Source of the DNA: Sabulibacter ruber
Lineage (GTDB): Bacteria; Bacteroidota; Bacteroidia; Cytophagales; Hymenobacteraceae
Reading direction: 5' to 3'
DNA: 64,000 bases
Assembly: GCF_017355955.1 (NCBI RefSeq)
Contig: NZ_JAFFID010000004.1
Location: 247,390-311,389, forward strand
Position numbers and translations under genes: made by a program. Numbering within the stretch: position 1 is the first letter of the stretch; each line of letters starts with the position of its first letter. Positions 10,701 through 18,497 of this stretch are shown piece after piece. The notes below the pieces were generated by a model. That model saw only the letters and a list, made by a program, of their open reading frames with translations. It ran no database searches and had not been told where the DNA came from.

Positions 10701-12570
10701 AGTAGATATCATCCTGTCCTTGGGCGTCATGGCCTTCCGGATTGAGGTTGAATGTACCCTTACACTGGTTAATGGTTAAGCCGTCATGAGAGTGGCCCAG
10801 GTGCCCAAAGGAGGGAATTAGATGCAAGGAACTGCAACTGACGGTTCCATTGGCGGTAGAGCCGTCTTCCTGGTCAGTGATACCAATATCATAATTGATG
10901 TCATCTCCCCAACTGATCAAACCACCATCTATAGGAGTCTTGAACTGGAAGGTGGCGGCAGTGTTACCGGCGTGGATTTGGATAGACTTTGAACTTAAAG
11001 CTCCTCTTGCGTCTGTTACCCGTACCTGGGCATTGAAAATGCCTTTCACGGTGTACGTGAAAGAGGGATTCTTTACATTTGAATCTATCACCCCATCAGA
11101 TTGGAAATCCCATTGGTAGGTTAAGGCATCTCCGTCTGGGTCTGAAGTTCCTTCACTGGAAAAGTTTACGGTTAATGGCAACTGGCCAGAGGTAACATTG
11201 GCGGATAAGCTTACCAGCGGTGATTTGTTGGAGTCAATGCCCGTGAAGTCTACCCGTACAAGCTTACCGGTACCGGTATTGCCAGGGCAGCACCCGGCCC
11301 CATATTCTAGTATGTACAGCTGTCCATCGGGGCCAATCTTCAATTCAATGAAACCAGACCCTTTGATCACGTTTGGCGCAAACTGCTGATTGGATACTAT
11401 GTTGCCATTGTTATCCATTTTGACCACCCAGATCTTGCTCTCGTTGAAATCATAGTAGAAAAAGGCCTGGTTAAAATCAGAGGGCAGTTTTTTAGGGTTG
11501 TTAATGTTGGGGTTATAATAATACCTTGGCCCTGCCAGATAGCATTTATGGAAAAATTCCAGCCAGGAGGGTTGGGCTGGAGGAAGAAACTTAGCGCCTG
11601 TGTTCCACTTTGATAAGTTGACCGGGTTGGTCTGGTCGTAGTAGAAGTTAGGCTCAGCGTAGGTGTTCAGGTAAGCTTCGTTTTTCCCGGAGAAATAAGG
11701 CCAACCGTAATTACCGGCTCCTTTCACCAGGTTTATTTCATCCATCCCTTCAGGACCCAGGTTGCTTTCTGCGTTGGCGTCCGGACCAACCTCGCCCCAG
11801 AAAAGCCAGTCGGTGTTGGTTTTATCCACGAAGATCCTGAAAGGGTTTCTGGCCCCCATTACATAAATCTCAGGCCTTCCGCCATCCCCGTTGGGGAACA
11901 GGTTGCCCGCCGGGATACTATAGGTGCCATTTGCCTCAGGTTTAATCCTGAGTATTTTGCCCCTGAGGTCGTTTGTATTGGAGGAGGTCCTTTCAGAGCT
12001 TTGGTCCTTGTCTACTTCATTAAGGGTTGCATAGGAGGAGTGGTTGGTATTATCTCCCGTAGCAATATATAAGTTGCCCTTAGAGTCAAAGTCTAAGTCT
12101 CCGGATGAGTGATAGTAGCCGTTTCTGTCGGCTGTCCATTCAAGCACTACCACCTCAGAAGACAAGTCTAACTTGTCTCCGTTCATCTTGAACCTGGAGA
12201 CCCTGTTTTTGGGGAGGTTGGGTGCTGAATAATTAAGGTAGATAAAATTGTTGGTGGTGAATTGAGGGTCAAAGGCGATCCCCAGTAAACCATCTTCCAT
12301 GTCATGGAAGACTTCCAGGGTGCCGGCAGACACTGAGGTCTGGGTGGCAGGTTTGTAAATAATCATCTCCCCGTACCTGTCCAGGATGAATATCCGTCCA
12401 TCTGGCGCAAACTCCATATTCACGGAGTTTTTTAGCCCGGTTAATAATTCAACCTTCTGGAAAGTGCTTGGTAACTGCCCATAACTGACGAATGGGAGAA
12501 ATAAAATCAGAATATGTATCAAAAGAGCAAGAAAGTGCCTCTGACTAGATACAGTAGTTGTTGTTGACAT
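4798..12570 (-). CDS. Giant secreted multidomain protein: sugar dehydrogenase-like propeller, malectin and Ig repeats, T9SS domain
   Basis: This 2590-residue protein has a signal peptide (hydrophobic residues about 13-30, ending near SYGQ). An N-terminal glucose/sorbosone dehydrogenase-type beta-propeller follows (to about 445), with the His- and Asp-rich stretch YHSSGDLDFDSKGN. Then come a PKD domain (about 450-545), a CBM6-like domain (about 650-780), a SbsA-type Ig-like domain (about 785-880) and a malectin-like domain (about 880-1030). FG-GAP/VCBS repeats (DIDKDGLKD, DFDKDGDPD, DIDNDGDLD) span about 1130-1490. Five putative-Ig domains with PPxxxxxIPDQ starts alternate with three more malectin-like domains (about 1490-2475). 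The C-terminus (about 2510-2590, from AFPNPFESS) is a type IX secretion sorting domain. It therefore probably acts on the surface or outside the cell, binding or oxidising sugars. PQQ dependence and substrate are inferred from family only. It lies inside the polysaccharide cluster and has its own terminator. Confidence 0.9.
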   Translation of the reverse strand: MSTTTTVSSQRHFLALLIHILILFLPFVSYGQLPSTFQKVELLTGLKNSVNMEFAPDGRIFILDRYGEMIIYKPATQTSVSAGTLEVFHDMEDGLLGIAFDPQFTTNNFIYLNYSAPNLPKNRVSRFKMNGDKLDLSSEVVVLEWTADRNGYYHSSGDLDFDSKGNLYIATGDNTNHSSYATLNEVDKDQSSERTSSNTNDLRGKILRIKPEANGTYSIPAGNLFPNGDGGRPEIYVMGARNPFRIFVDKTNTDWLFWGEVGPDANAESNLGPEGMDEINLVKGAGNYGWPYFSGKNEAYLNTYAEPNFYYDQTNPVNLSKWNTGAKFLPPAQPSWLEFFHKCYLAGPRYYYNPNINNPKKLPSDFNQAFFYYDFNESKIWVVKMDNNGNIVSNQQFAPNVIKGSGFIELKIGPDGQLYILEYGAGCCPGNTGTGKLVRVDFTGIDSNKSPLVSLSANVTSGQLPLTVNFSSEGTSDPDGDALTYQWDFQSDGVIDSNVKNPSFTYTVKGIFNAQVRVTDARGALSSKSIQIHAGNTAATFQFKTPIDGGLISWGDDINYDIGITDQEDGSTANGTVSCSSLHLIPSFGHLGHSHDGLTINQCKGTFNLNPEGHDAQGQDDIYYVFKVNYTDKGGLTSFDQATVHPKLKEAEFYSAQSNTKLMDNTDKLGGGLYSVRALGHNAHLVLAGRNLTNISSVIYRVAATLGGTIEIHVGSPTGALISTATIPSTGNFNTWVNVEAPVTNPGGKNDLYFVFKRNAGDVNLFDVNYIEFIGAGVSIDKTPPNIYSIVAPNPTQINVKFNEPLDAASAQLVANYAINNGVTISSATLQQDRKTVILKTTNLIVGVDNELTVSNLKNETGVTLTQSISKTFRLEEALVRINAGGPRVDVNGVTWSQSQYNTGGSTYAKANLPINNTTADVIYQTELFGNMTFNIPVPQSGVYNVALHFAELYHGVDNTNGIGSRIFNVTVENGQGSLNNYDIIQRAGGAATAAIENFYGLRVDDGFVTITFTGVKDQAKVSAIEVSYGKETVPEPSISILKPVDNATVTPSFTLTMEVKNWEVGEGTTHIHKFLDGVDKGEVYSTGPITYSNLPVGPHTIKLTLMNADHTPTAYSDEVAVNVIAEAVCEDVPFPTSWAERTIGTEVPYRSPYIYSADIDKDGLKDVVTGAWWYKNPGTATGTWVQKAIGAPMNNMVLIHDFDKDGDPDIFGTQGTYISAKMAWAQNDGKGNFTIHTNIPDGTSTYSETFIAGAALGNFNGVTNTQIAIVWNGAESSHSPVQMLTVPANPVSEAWTIRSISPNAVGESISAGDIDRDGDLDLFQGANWLRNDNGSWTTFSTGINLPTFFDRNALADLNKDGILDAVVTQIGSNQEVSWFVPPADPTQTWTKRTIGTDVDGGLSLDVVDIDFDGDLDITTGEWQEAHRLIAFENDLCNTGTWIKHILHPGGTTAPDHHDSAITVDIDNDGDLDMLSMGWDKRIPRIYINNGTGTTTNVPPTVAIAIPDQTTTTGANYSYTFPAGTFTDPNNDPLTYTAALTTGAALPGWLAFNATTRTFSGTAPTTAATYAIRVTANDGKGGTATDDFSLAVQTGTGGGGTTVRINAGGTQVTAANGDVFNADQYFGAGEAFTNTQIVDIAGTSDDALYRSERYGSFSYNIPVTSGTYRLRLHFAEIYFGAAGGGAGGNGKRVFNVTAEGQTILSNFDIYAQVGAMTALVREFQVNVTDGTLNVALSSVVEHPKISAIEVIPAAGTVNQPPVLAAAIPDQSATVGTAYSYSFPTGTFTDPNNDPLTYTATLTTGAALPAWLAFTGGTRTFSGTPPTGSTGTYAIRVTASDGKGGTATDDFSLTVQAGTQVNQPPTVAAAIPDQTTTTSAAYSYTFPAGTFTDPNNDALTYTAALTSGAALPGWLAFNATTRTFSGTAPTTAATYAIRVTANDGKGGTATDDFSLAVQTGTGGGGTTVRINSGGSAATTSLGAFVADQSFTGGTAFTNTKIADIGGTTDDVIYLSERYGALSYNIPVTSGTYRLRLHFAELYFGATGGGTGGNGKRVFNVTAEGQTILSNFDIYAQVGAMNALVREFQVTVTDGMLNLALVQVIENPNISAIEVIPAAGTVNQPPTVAAAIPDQSATVGTAYSYSFPAGTFTDPNSDALTYTAALTTGAALPAWLAFTGGTRTFSGTPPTGSTGTYAIRVTASDGKGGTATDDFSLTVQAGTQVNQPPVVSIPIPDQTTTTGANYSYTFPAGTFTDPNNDPLTYTAIRGNGNALPTWLTFNGATRTFSGKAPATAVSLNIQVTASDGKGGTVFDTFNLSVQAPSGGTTVRINAGGPAATTSMGAFSADQYAAGGSTYTNTQISDIGGTTDDVIYRSERYGALSYNIPVTSGTYRLRLHFAELYFGATGGGPGGNGKRVFNVTAEGQTILSNFDIYAQAGAMNALVREFQVTVTDGTLNLALVKVIENPKISAIEVLPATTTTTTLASQAINSKTNKLAVDVEKAVSAFPNPFESSINLRIKAEEPQVYHIRVYDALSRTIYQSKVTSNAKEATLYSIDLAKKSLKAGGLYFIHVESKSISYKEVFKMVKGQ
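5145..8095 (-). repeat. In-gene long tandem repeats, period about 1.09 kb
   Basis: The part of the giant gene encoding malectin and Ig domains consists of large direct repeats. The same block starts at 5894 and 6983, a spacing of 1089 bases (363 codons). The malectin segment recurs at 5269, 6352 and 7441 with spacings of 1083 and 1089 bases. Stretches of more than 100 bases are almost identical and are richer in GC than the rest of the gene. All spacings are multiples of three, so recombination would change the domain number without breaking the frame. Confidence 0.85.
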
Positions 12571-13228
12571 ACGCCTGTTTGTTTTATTTCTTCTGAGTTT
12601 GTTTGGAGAAAGAGAAGTAGTCTGTAGCCTTTCTAGCCGAAATTTGAAAGGAAGGGAGTTTGTTTATTTGAATATGCTAATAAAAAATTTAACTTAAAAG
12701 TTAATCGCTTAAATTTTAATGTCTTTTTAATGTGGGAGCTGCCTAGGAAATGTCTTGCTAATTCAAAGTAAACATAATGTTGAGGTGGCTTGAGTTTTAC
12801 TCCTTAAGTAACTGTTAAATAGCATAGAAGAGAGGATCGTTTTTACTTAACCGCCTGTCAAAAAGCATTCATGGTCAAGTAAGTAAGGGAGGGTGCTAAG
12901 GGTGGTGTCTTTTCTTTGGGTTAGTAGTTGCTAGGTATAGTTATAATAGAATAAGATTATGGGTATTTAGTATGCTATAAATTCTGGGTTTATTAAGTAC
13001 AAGCCGCAAGGAAGAGGAGGGTTGGCAACTAACCGTTGGATAGTAGATTGATGTTGAGACTATCCATTATCATATTATCAGGTAATGTTAGTAATAGGTT
13101 TTGATTTATTAGCTAAGATAGTATTTGATATATGGTCTTCTAAGAAATAGTTGTTCTAAAAATTCACTGCTGTTATATATTCTAAAGTAGATAAGAGTTT
13201 AAAAACAACAAAGTTAAATCCTGAAAAA
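12571..13228. other. AT-rich intergenic region upstream of the giant gene
   Basis: These 658 bases have no convincing ORF. They must contain the minus-strand promoter of the giant gene. A perfect 16-base palindrome TTAACTTAAAAGTTAA at 12689-12704, about 120 bases upstream of the start codon, could be an operator. No terminator-like hairpin was seen after the glycosyltransferase gene that ends at 13229. Confidence 0.4.
12689..12704. promoter_or_regulatory. Perfect 16-base palindrome upstream of the giant gene
   Basis: TTAACTT-AA-AAGTTAA is a perfect dyad 119 bases upstream of the giant gene's ATG in an AT-rich region. It could be a regulator-binding site. Chance occurrence in AT-rich sequence is possible. 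Confidence 0.25.
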
Positions 13229-14518
13229 TCAGCTTTGTGTCATAAGTTCTTCATAGGAGCTCATAATGCTTTCTATTGAGAGATTGTTTTCGGCGTACGA
13301 GCGGGCATTCCTGGAAAAAGCAGGGTCAACTTCGGTGGTTACTTTTCTTATCGCTTCATTCAAGGCTTGCTGGTTCTCGGCCTCAACCAGAAGCCCCATG
13401 GCATGCTCTTCCACTAAAGAATACAGGTTAGAGCCTTCGTTAGCCGTTACCAGAGCCAAACCGCCCACAGCCAGGATGGTGGCAAGTTTAGAAGGCATCA
13501 CCAAATCTCCGGCATTCGCTTTCTGGATGACCAAGTGCACATCAGCCATGTTTAAGAACTCATTGAAAACTTCTTTGGGCTGCAATGGAAAGAAAATGAC
13601 GTTGCTTAGTTGTAGCTCGGTGGCCGTAGCCTCAAGTTTTTGTTTGTAGGGACCGGAACCGCAGATCAGAAACTTGACATGGGGTTCCTCTCTGAATTCT
13701 TTTGCCGCATGCAGGATTGCTTCCAGGCCTTGCTTTTCCCCAATGGCCCCAGAATAAAGAAAGATAAAATCAGTCGGGTTGAAGCCGAAAGAGGTTTTCA
13801 GGCTGGTTTTGTCCTGAATTGGGTAAAACAGGCTTAAATCTGTTGAATTGAGAAATAAGGAAACATTACCGCTGGTTTTATCTTTTATCTTTTTTATCAT
13901 TCCTTCGCCAACGCTGGTGATTAAGTCGCATTGATTGTAGATATGTTTCTCAATCCTGAATAAGGTGTTAATTACTTTCTGGGACTTAATCATTTGCAGA
14001 TCTCTGGCTGCTTCAATCTGTAAATCCTGGATATGGTACAGCAGTTTCGATTTCCGGGCCTTTTTGTAAAAAATGCCAAGAATCCCCAGCATAAAAGAAG
14101 GAACTACCGTGATAACATAATCAAATTTCTTGCTGGGAATTAGTTGTAGCAATTTGAAACCTGCCGATACCAGAAATGAGAAATCCAGCAGCATTCTTTT
14201 TACGCCGGAGGGCTTCTCAGGAACATAAATAGGGCATCTGTGTACTTTTATAGTACCCCCAGATTCAAATTCTTTGCTCTCTGATAAAAACCAATACCTG
14301 TATTTAAAGTAAGGCTCTTGTACTTTCCAGTACGGATAGTAAGGGTAGGTTGTGATGACGGTGCAATCATATCCTTTCATTGCAAACCAGTCAATCATTT
14401 CCCCGCTGTACTTGCCAATACCGGTGGGTTCAGGATGGTAGTTATATCCAATCAGCAGTAATTTCTTGCGCTTCTGCATAAACCTGTACGCTATACTATT
14501 AGGGTGACGTGTACTCAA
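13229..14518 (-). CDS. WcaI-like family 4 glycosyltransferase
   Basis: A GT4 (GT-B fold) transferase that would add a sugar from a nucleotide donor to the lipid-linked repeat unit on the cytosolic face of the membrane. The start LLLIGYNYHPEPTGIGKYSG is the hallmark of the colanic acid WcaI group. The C-terminal donor-binding domain has GSGPYKQKLE, PLQPKEVFNEFL and a PSKLATILAVGG segment. The first ATG gives 429 residues. An internal ATG at 14479 (residue 14) just before KRKKLLLIGYN is a more family-like start. It is the last of the minus-strand run of transferases before the giant gene, and the WcaF-like acetyltransferase is 35 bases upstream. Confidence 0.9.
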   Translation of the reverse strand: MSTRHPNSIAYRFMQKRKKLLLIGYNYHPEPTGIGKYSGEMIDWFAMKGYDCTVITTYPYYPYWKVQEPYFKYRYWFLSESKEFESGGTIKVHRCPIYVPEKPSGVKRMLLDFSFLVSAGFKLLQLIPSKKFDYVITVVPSFMLGILGIFYKKARKSKLLYHIQDLQIEAARDLQMIKSQKVINTLFRIEKHIYNQCDLITSVGEGMIKKIKDKTSGNVSLFLNSTDLSLFYPIQDKTSLKTSFGFNPTDFIFLYSGAIGEKQGLEAILHAAKEFREEPHVKFLICGSGPYKQKLEATATELQLSNVIFFPLQPKEVFNEFLNMADVHLVIQKANAGDLVMPSKLATILAVGGLALVTANEGSNLYSLVEEHAMGLLVEAENQQALNEAIRKVTTEVDPAFSRNARSYAENNLSIESIMSSYEELMTQS

Positions 14519-14552
14519 ATGGAACCTATACTGGCAAATTAATAGGCGGTAA

Positions 14553-15101
14553 TTAACATTTCATGATACGGTCCCTGACATGATTGGCGGGGTTTCCGGC
14601 GTATATCTTCCAGGCCTCCATGTTCTTGGAAGCCACTGAATTAACCGTTAGGATGGAGTGGGACCGGCAAACAATTCCTGGGCAGACCACAGACTTAGCC
14701 CCAATCCAAACTCCATCTTCAATTTTGATCTTCCCCAACCGGTAAGGAAAATGACTGATTGTATAGTCATGGTTGCCGGTTAAGAGCATAGCACCCTGCG
14801 AAATGCTGACGTGATTGCCTATGTCCACATTTTCCATGTTGTCAATCCATACAGATTCTCCAATCCAGCAGTGTTCCCCAAGGGTCAGCCGCCACGGATA
14901 CTTTATCCTGACCCTGGTTTTAATGATCAGCCCTTTGCCAACTTTAGCCCCAAAAAGTATAAGTAAAAACCGTTTAAAAGCGTAAGGCCAGGGAAGTGAA
15001 CTGTTGAAGATGTAGTAGTTGATTAAGAACCAAATGGGGGTTTTTAGTTTGAATTTCTCTTCATAATCTCCTGTCGTAAACTTAGATAGGTCTGTTTGCA
15101 T
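14553..15101 (-). CDS. WcaF-like hexapeptide acetyltransferase
   Basis: A 182-residue left-handed beta-helix acyltransferase, likely to O-acetylate a sugar of the repeat unit using acetyl-CoA. Hexapeptide repeats run from about residue 55 to 165 (LTLGEHCWIGESVWID, VDIGNHVSISQGAML, IEDGVWIGAKSVVCPG), with the catalytic-type His in TGNHDYT. The N-terminal segment with FNSSLPWPYAFKRFLLILFGA matches the WcaF group of colanic acid clusters. It lies between the WcaI-like transferase and the VanZ-like gene in the same minus-strand run. Confidence 0.9.
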   Translation of the reverse strand: MQTDLSKFTTGDYEEKFKLKTPIWFLINYYIFNSSLPWPYAFKRFLLILFGAKVGKGLIIKTRVRIKYPWRLTLGEHCWIGESVWIDNMENVDIGNHVSISQGAMLLTGNHDYTISHFPYRLGKIKIEDGVWIGAKSVVCPGIVCRSHSILTVNSVASKNMEAWKIYAGNPANHVRDRIMKC

Positions 15102-15123
15102 AAGGTGAATACTAAATGGCTAT

Positions 15124-15573
15124 TTAACTGCTAGTGGGCTTCACTCTGTTGTGGAAAATAGTTTTCCAAAGGGCAATGCCAATAGCAACTCCGGTTGTGT
15201 TTAGAATAAGATCATCTATGTCAGGAATACCTATTCTAAATAGGTATTGGATTGTTTCTATTAAAACACTGGTGCTAACTCCTGTAATGAAAACGGCTTT
15301 ATAATTAGTGGTTTGGGTTAAAGCAAGTATAAAGAGGGGGAGGGGGAGCAATAAGAGTATGTTGCCAATTATGTTAGATAAAAAGAATACCAAAAGTGCT
15401 TTTGTAGTGTGTCCTTCTTTTAATAAAATATAAGAATTTATAGTGTTCTTAAAAGGGACTGGTTGAACAATGTTCTTGTCCCAGGTAATGAATTCCCTTC
15501 TTTGAAGAAAGAAGACGGTATATACTAAAGTAGCTAAATATAAAATTAAAAAGAAGGTTTTAAATGAATTCAT
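15124..15573 (-). CDS. VanZ-like membrane protein
   Basis: A 149-residue protein with four likely membrane segments. The VanZ-like pattern is visible: an N-terminal segment followed by FINTWD-type polar residues (here EFITWDKN), NIIGNILLLLPLP in the second segment, ETIQYLF, and IPDIDDLILNTTGVAIG near the end. VanZ gives low-level teicoplanin resistance in enterococci, but most homologues are uncharacterised and frequently sit in polysaccharide loci. Its role here is unknown. It is 22 bases upstream of the acetyltransferase gene and 20 bases downstream of a GT2 gene. Confidence 0.85.
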   Translation of the reverse strand: MNSFKTFFLILYLATLVYTVFFLQRREFITWDKNIVQPVPFKNTINSYILLKEGHTTKALLVFFLSNIIGNILLLLPLPLFILALTQTTNYKAVFITGVSTSVLIETIQYLFRIGIPDIDDLILNTTGVAIGIALWKTIFHNRVKPTSS

Positions 15574-15593
15574 AAAGCTAATTCATAGGTGTA

Positions 15594-16472
15594 TTATACT
15601 TTGACAATATCCTGCTTGACTTTTGTTTGCGGGTTGTATTTGCTCAATTTCTCGGCTTCTACTAATCTTAGTGAGAATATTATTTCAGCTAAAGTTCTTT
15701 GGAGCGTGTAATGCCATCCTGCCCAGCCGCTGAAAATCAGACCCTTAATGAACAGGCAGTAAAAGAAAATAAAGATTGGGCCTAAGATTTTTGTTCTTCT
15801 GATTCTGTTGGTGAAGGAATTGATGGTTGGGTCATGGGGGTTCAAAAGCTTTTTACATTCCAGGATAGCGTACCCATCCATGTTTTTGAGCCATCGGCTT
15901 AAGGGTTTTCTGTCATCATGGTAAATGAAAGACTTGTAATACCCTGTTTCCCCGGTGATCTTTAGCCTTTGCGTATGGCCATCGTCATAGTAAATGCATT
16001 GGTCTAGCTTAAATAGAACGGGGCGCGGGGTTGTGTTATCGCCCAGGATTGACCGGCCAAATACCAAGAACCTGAACTGGGAAAAGTAAGCCGATTTCTC
16101 ACTGGTTTGAATAAACTCCTTTGTTTCTTCAATGAACTCATCTGGCAACACATAATCGGCATCCAGGGTGAGTACCCAATCACTTTTGACAAGGGATAGC
16201 CCGTAGTTCCATTGTGTGGCGTGGGTGTCAAACTTCCTGAAGAACACCTCCACGTTAGGGTACTTTTCTATAATTTCTAACGTAGCGTCTGTGCTGTAGC
16301 TGTCTAACACAATCACTCTCTCCAGCCATTGTAGCCGCATGAGCACCCGGTCTATGTTGTCTTCTTCATTGTAAGTCAGAATCAGAGCGGTTAAGCTATC
16401 AGAAGTTATTGTAGCCATGGTGAAAGAGGGTAAACCCGATTGCGTTTTAGGGCTGGTTTTTAAATAAGTCAA
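15594..16472 (-). CDS. Family 2 glycosyltransferase
   Basis: A GT-A fold inverting transferase with the N-terminal motif LTALILTYNEEDNIDR, the VLDSYSTDAT segment and the metal-binding DADYVLP (DxD-like). The size and the C-terminal membrane-proximal segment (FIFFYCLFIKGLIF) fit the WaaE/KdtX-like group that includes lipid core and exopolysaccharide transferases. The first ATG gives 292 residues. The ATG at 16418 (MATITSDSLTALIL) is a more family-like start, since the preceding 18 residues have no counterpart in typical members. Donor and acceptor cannot be told from sequence. Confidence 0.9.
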   Translation of the reverse strand: MTYLKTSPKTQSGLPSFTMATITSDSLTALILTYNEEDNIDRVLMRLQWLERVIVLDSYSTDATLEIIEKYPNVEVFFRKFDTHATQWNYGLSLVKSDWVLTLDADYVLPDEFIEETKEFIQTSEKSAYFSQFRFLVFGRSILGDNTTPRPVLFKLDQCIYYDDGHTQRLKITGETGYYKSFIYHDDRKPLSRWLKNMDGYAILECKKLLNPHDPTINSFTNRIRRTKILGPIFIFFYCLFIKGLIFSGWAGWHYTLQRTLAEIIFSLRLVEAEKLSKYNPQTKVKQDIVKV

Positions 16473-16539
16473 TCAAATCAAGGATGTTGCTGCCGTTGGC
16501 CAACAGGTGGAGGTCCTTTAGAAATAGCGATGGGCAATA

Positions 16540-17799
16540 TCAGTAGTGTCCCTGAATGGCGTGCGAGAGTTTTTGGGCGGCCGGAGTCACAGCAAAATTG
16601 TTCTCATAGGCAGAGTAAGCCAGTTTGTTCATCTGCTTCTTTTCTTCCTCAGATAAGCTCAACCATGACTTCAGGAGGCCTTTGATGCCGGAATAAGTAT
16701 TGCTTGCGACTATGCCTCCACCGCTTGCTGCAATTTCTTTCCAGATGTTTACCTGGTTTGAGATCAGGACTGGTTTGTTGCAGGCAAGCGCCTCTACCAC
16801 CGCTATCCCAAAGTTCTCCTGATGGCTGGGCAGAACGAAGGCATCGCAGCCGTAAAAGGCTCCCCATTTGGTATCTCCCGTTAACATCCCCGGAAAAATC
16901 ACGAAGTCTCTCAGCCATTCAGATCCTGCCACTATTTGCTGGATATAGGCTCCGTACGGTGTGTCTAAACCCGGACCGGCCACCACCAGGATGGGCCAAT
17001 CTGATAAGTTGCCAGGTGTCTTGCCTGAGGCAGGTGATGGATCTGGGCTCTCTAGTTTGGCTTTGATGACTCCTTCATAGGCCTTCAATAAAATATCTAC
17101 TCCCTTTTTTTCATGGATCCGGCTCAGGAAGAGGATGTAGGATCGGTTCTTGAGCTCGGGGCATTTCTCCAGGAAAGTGCTGTACATGTCGGGTGTCGCT
17201 TTTGGCGGAGCAAGTATCCCTAAACCTACATTTATCTCTTTTTTGGGTTTATAGGGCTGAAATGAGTTGCGGGCTAGTTGAAGTTCAGCCTCGCAGGTAA
17301 ACAGCACCCCATCTGCCTTTTTGATGACATCTTTTTCAATAAGCTTCCAATAAGCCAGGTTTCTAAGTGCTTTCAGCTTTCTGCCGCTGGCTTTCTGGAA
17401 ATAAGGGTCAAGCATGCCGTGCGGCATCAGGTACACTTTAGGAATCCTGGCAGACTTGCTTTGGTCCGCCAGCAGTCTGCTCTTGTAGTCTGATATGATC
17501 TTTTTGACGGTGTAGCTGTGGTAAAGCCATAAGCCGTGCACAATTACCACATCAAACCTGGTTATGTTTTGCTCTAACCACGGAGACAACTTACTGCTGT
17601 ACTGCCACGGGCTTTTATTAGGACCAACCGCATGGATAGTAAGCGGATCTCTGGCGATAAAGGCCGAGGCCGGATCATCCAGGCACAGCACCTCATTCTG
17701 TAAACCAAGCTTTTCCAGTTCAGGCAATGAATTCCGAATGCACTCACAGGGACCGCCAGTGATTGGATCCATGCTGGGTATCACGTGTAGTACTTTCAT
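16540..17799 (-). CDS. Family 4 glycosyltransferase
   Basis: A 419-residue GT-B transferase. The N-terminus MKVLHVIPSMDPITGGPCEC is typical of GT4 enzymes with a glycine-rich acceptor loop. The C-terminal half has the FLSRIHEKKGVDILLKAYE segment and the EX7E motif in ENFGIAVVEALACNKPVLIS. It would act on the cytosolic face in repeat-unit assembly. It precedes the GT2 gene by about 70 bases and follows the beta-helix acyltransferase gene by about 30, consistent with one long transcript. Confidence 0.92.
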   Translation of the reverse strand: MKVLHVIPSMDPITGGPCECIRNSLPELEKLGLQNEVLCLDDPASAFIARDPLTIHAVGPNKSPWQYSSKLSPWLEQNITRFDVVIVHGLWLYHSYTVKKIISDYKSRLLADQSKSARIPKVYLMPHGMLDPYFQKASGRKLKALRNLAYWKLIEKDVIKKADGVLFTCEAELQLARNSFQPYKPKKEINVGLGILAPPKATPDMYSTFLEKCPELKNRSYILFLSRIHEKKGVDILLKAYEGVIKAKLESPDPSPASGKTPGNLSDWPILVVAGPGLDTPYGAYIQQIVAGSEWLRDFVIFPGMLTGDTKWGAFYGCDAFVLPSHQENFGIAVVEALACNKPVLISNQVNIWKEIAASGGGIVASNTYSGIKGLLKSWLSLSEEEKKQMNKLAYSAYENNFAVTPAAQKLSHAIQGHY

Positions 17800-17831
17800 T
17801 TTCAGGTTGATTTTGGTATAACTCGGTAAAA

Positions 17832-18497
17832 TCAGTATACAAAGCTTTCTGTTCTGGTGAAGTATTTTGCTCTGCTCGGGATTTCATTGATGGCCTTTGC
17901 CGGCACCCCGCCGTAAAGCATCCATTCTTCTCTGTGTTTTTTGTTCAATAAGGATTTGGCGCCTAAAACCGAATAGGCTGGTAAGGTTGCTCCACCTAGT
18001 ATGACCACGTTGGTACCTACAAAAGCATAATCACCTATGGTAATGGGGGCGCAGTCCTGCCTATTCTTCACAACATCAATGGAGTGGGTGAGTAGCTGCG
18101 AGTCATACCCGGCTACGGTGGCAAAGGCACCAATGGTAATAAGATCGGTGCAGTCTATATGATGGTTTTTGGTGATGGCGGCTCCGGTATGCAGTTTCAG
18201 TTCGGCCCTGCGGTTTTCCTTATGGTGGAAATGCTGCGATTGGGTTTGGGTAGGAAAGCCGGTGATCCAGTTGCTTCTTCCAATAGTGGTATCTTCCTTC
18301 ATTTCAATACAATCCAGGTTAATGGCCACCGTGAAATGGTCAATGTGAGCGCCAGAACCCATCACTAATTTCTTAGGGAAAACCCAGGCCATACCTATTT
18401 TGGCCTTCGGGTGGATTTTATAGCCGAAAAACAGCTTTAAAGCTCTTCGTCTGAGAAACCAGGGCAGAAAAAAGGTGAGTACTTTCAGAATCATCAT
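17832..18497 (-). CDS. Left-handed beta-helix acyltransferase
   Basis: A 221-residue hexapeptide-repeat protein, probably an O-acetyltransferase of the polysaccharide locus. A basic hydrophobic N-terminus (LKVLTFFLPWFLRRRALK) is followed by hexapeptide-like turns from residue 33 (IHPKAKIGMAWVFPKKLVMG). Later turns include ITIGAFATVAGYDS, ITIGDYAFVGTNVVILGGA and YSVLGAKSLLNK. Its start codon overlaps the stop of the upstream GT4 gene by four bases (ATGA), so the two are translationally coupled. The acyl donor and acceptor are unknown. Confidence 0.85.
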   Translation of the reverse strand: MMILKVLTFFLPWFLRRRALKLFFGYKIHPKAKIGMAWVFPKKLVMGSGAHIDHFTVAINLDCIEMKEDTTIGRSNWITGFPTQTQSQHFHHKENRRAELKLHTGAAITKNHHIDCTDLITIGAFATVAGYDSQLLTHSIDVVKNRQDCAPITIGDYAFVGTNVVILGGATLPAYSVLGAKSLLNKKHREEWMLYGGVPAKAINEIPSRAKYFTRTESFVY

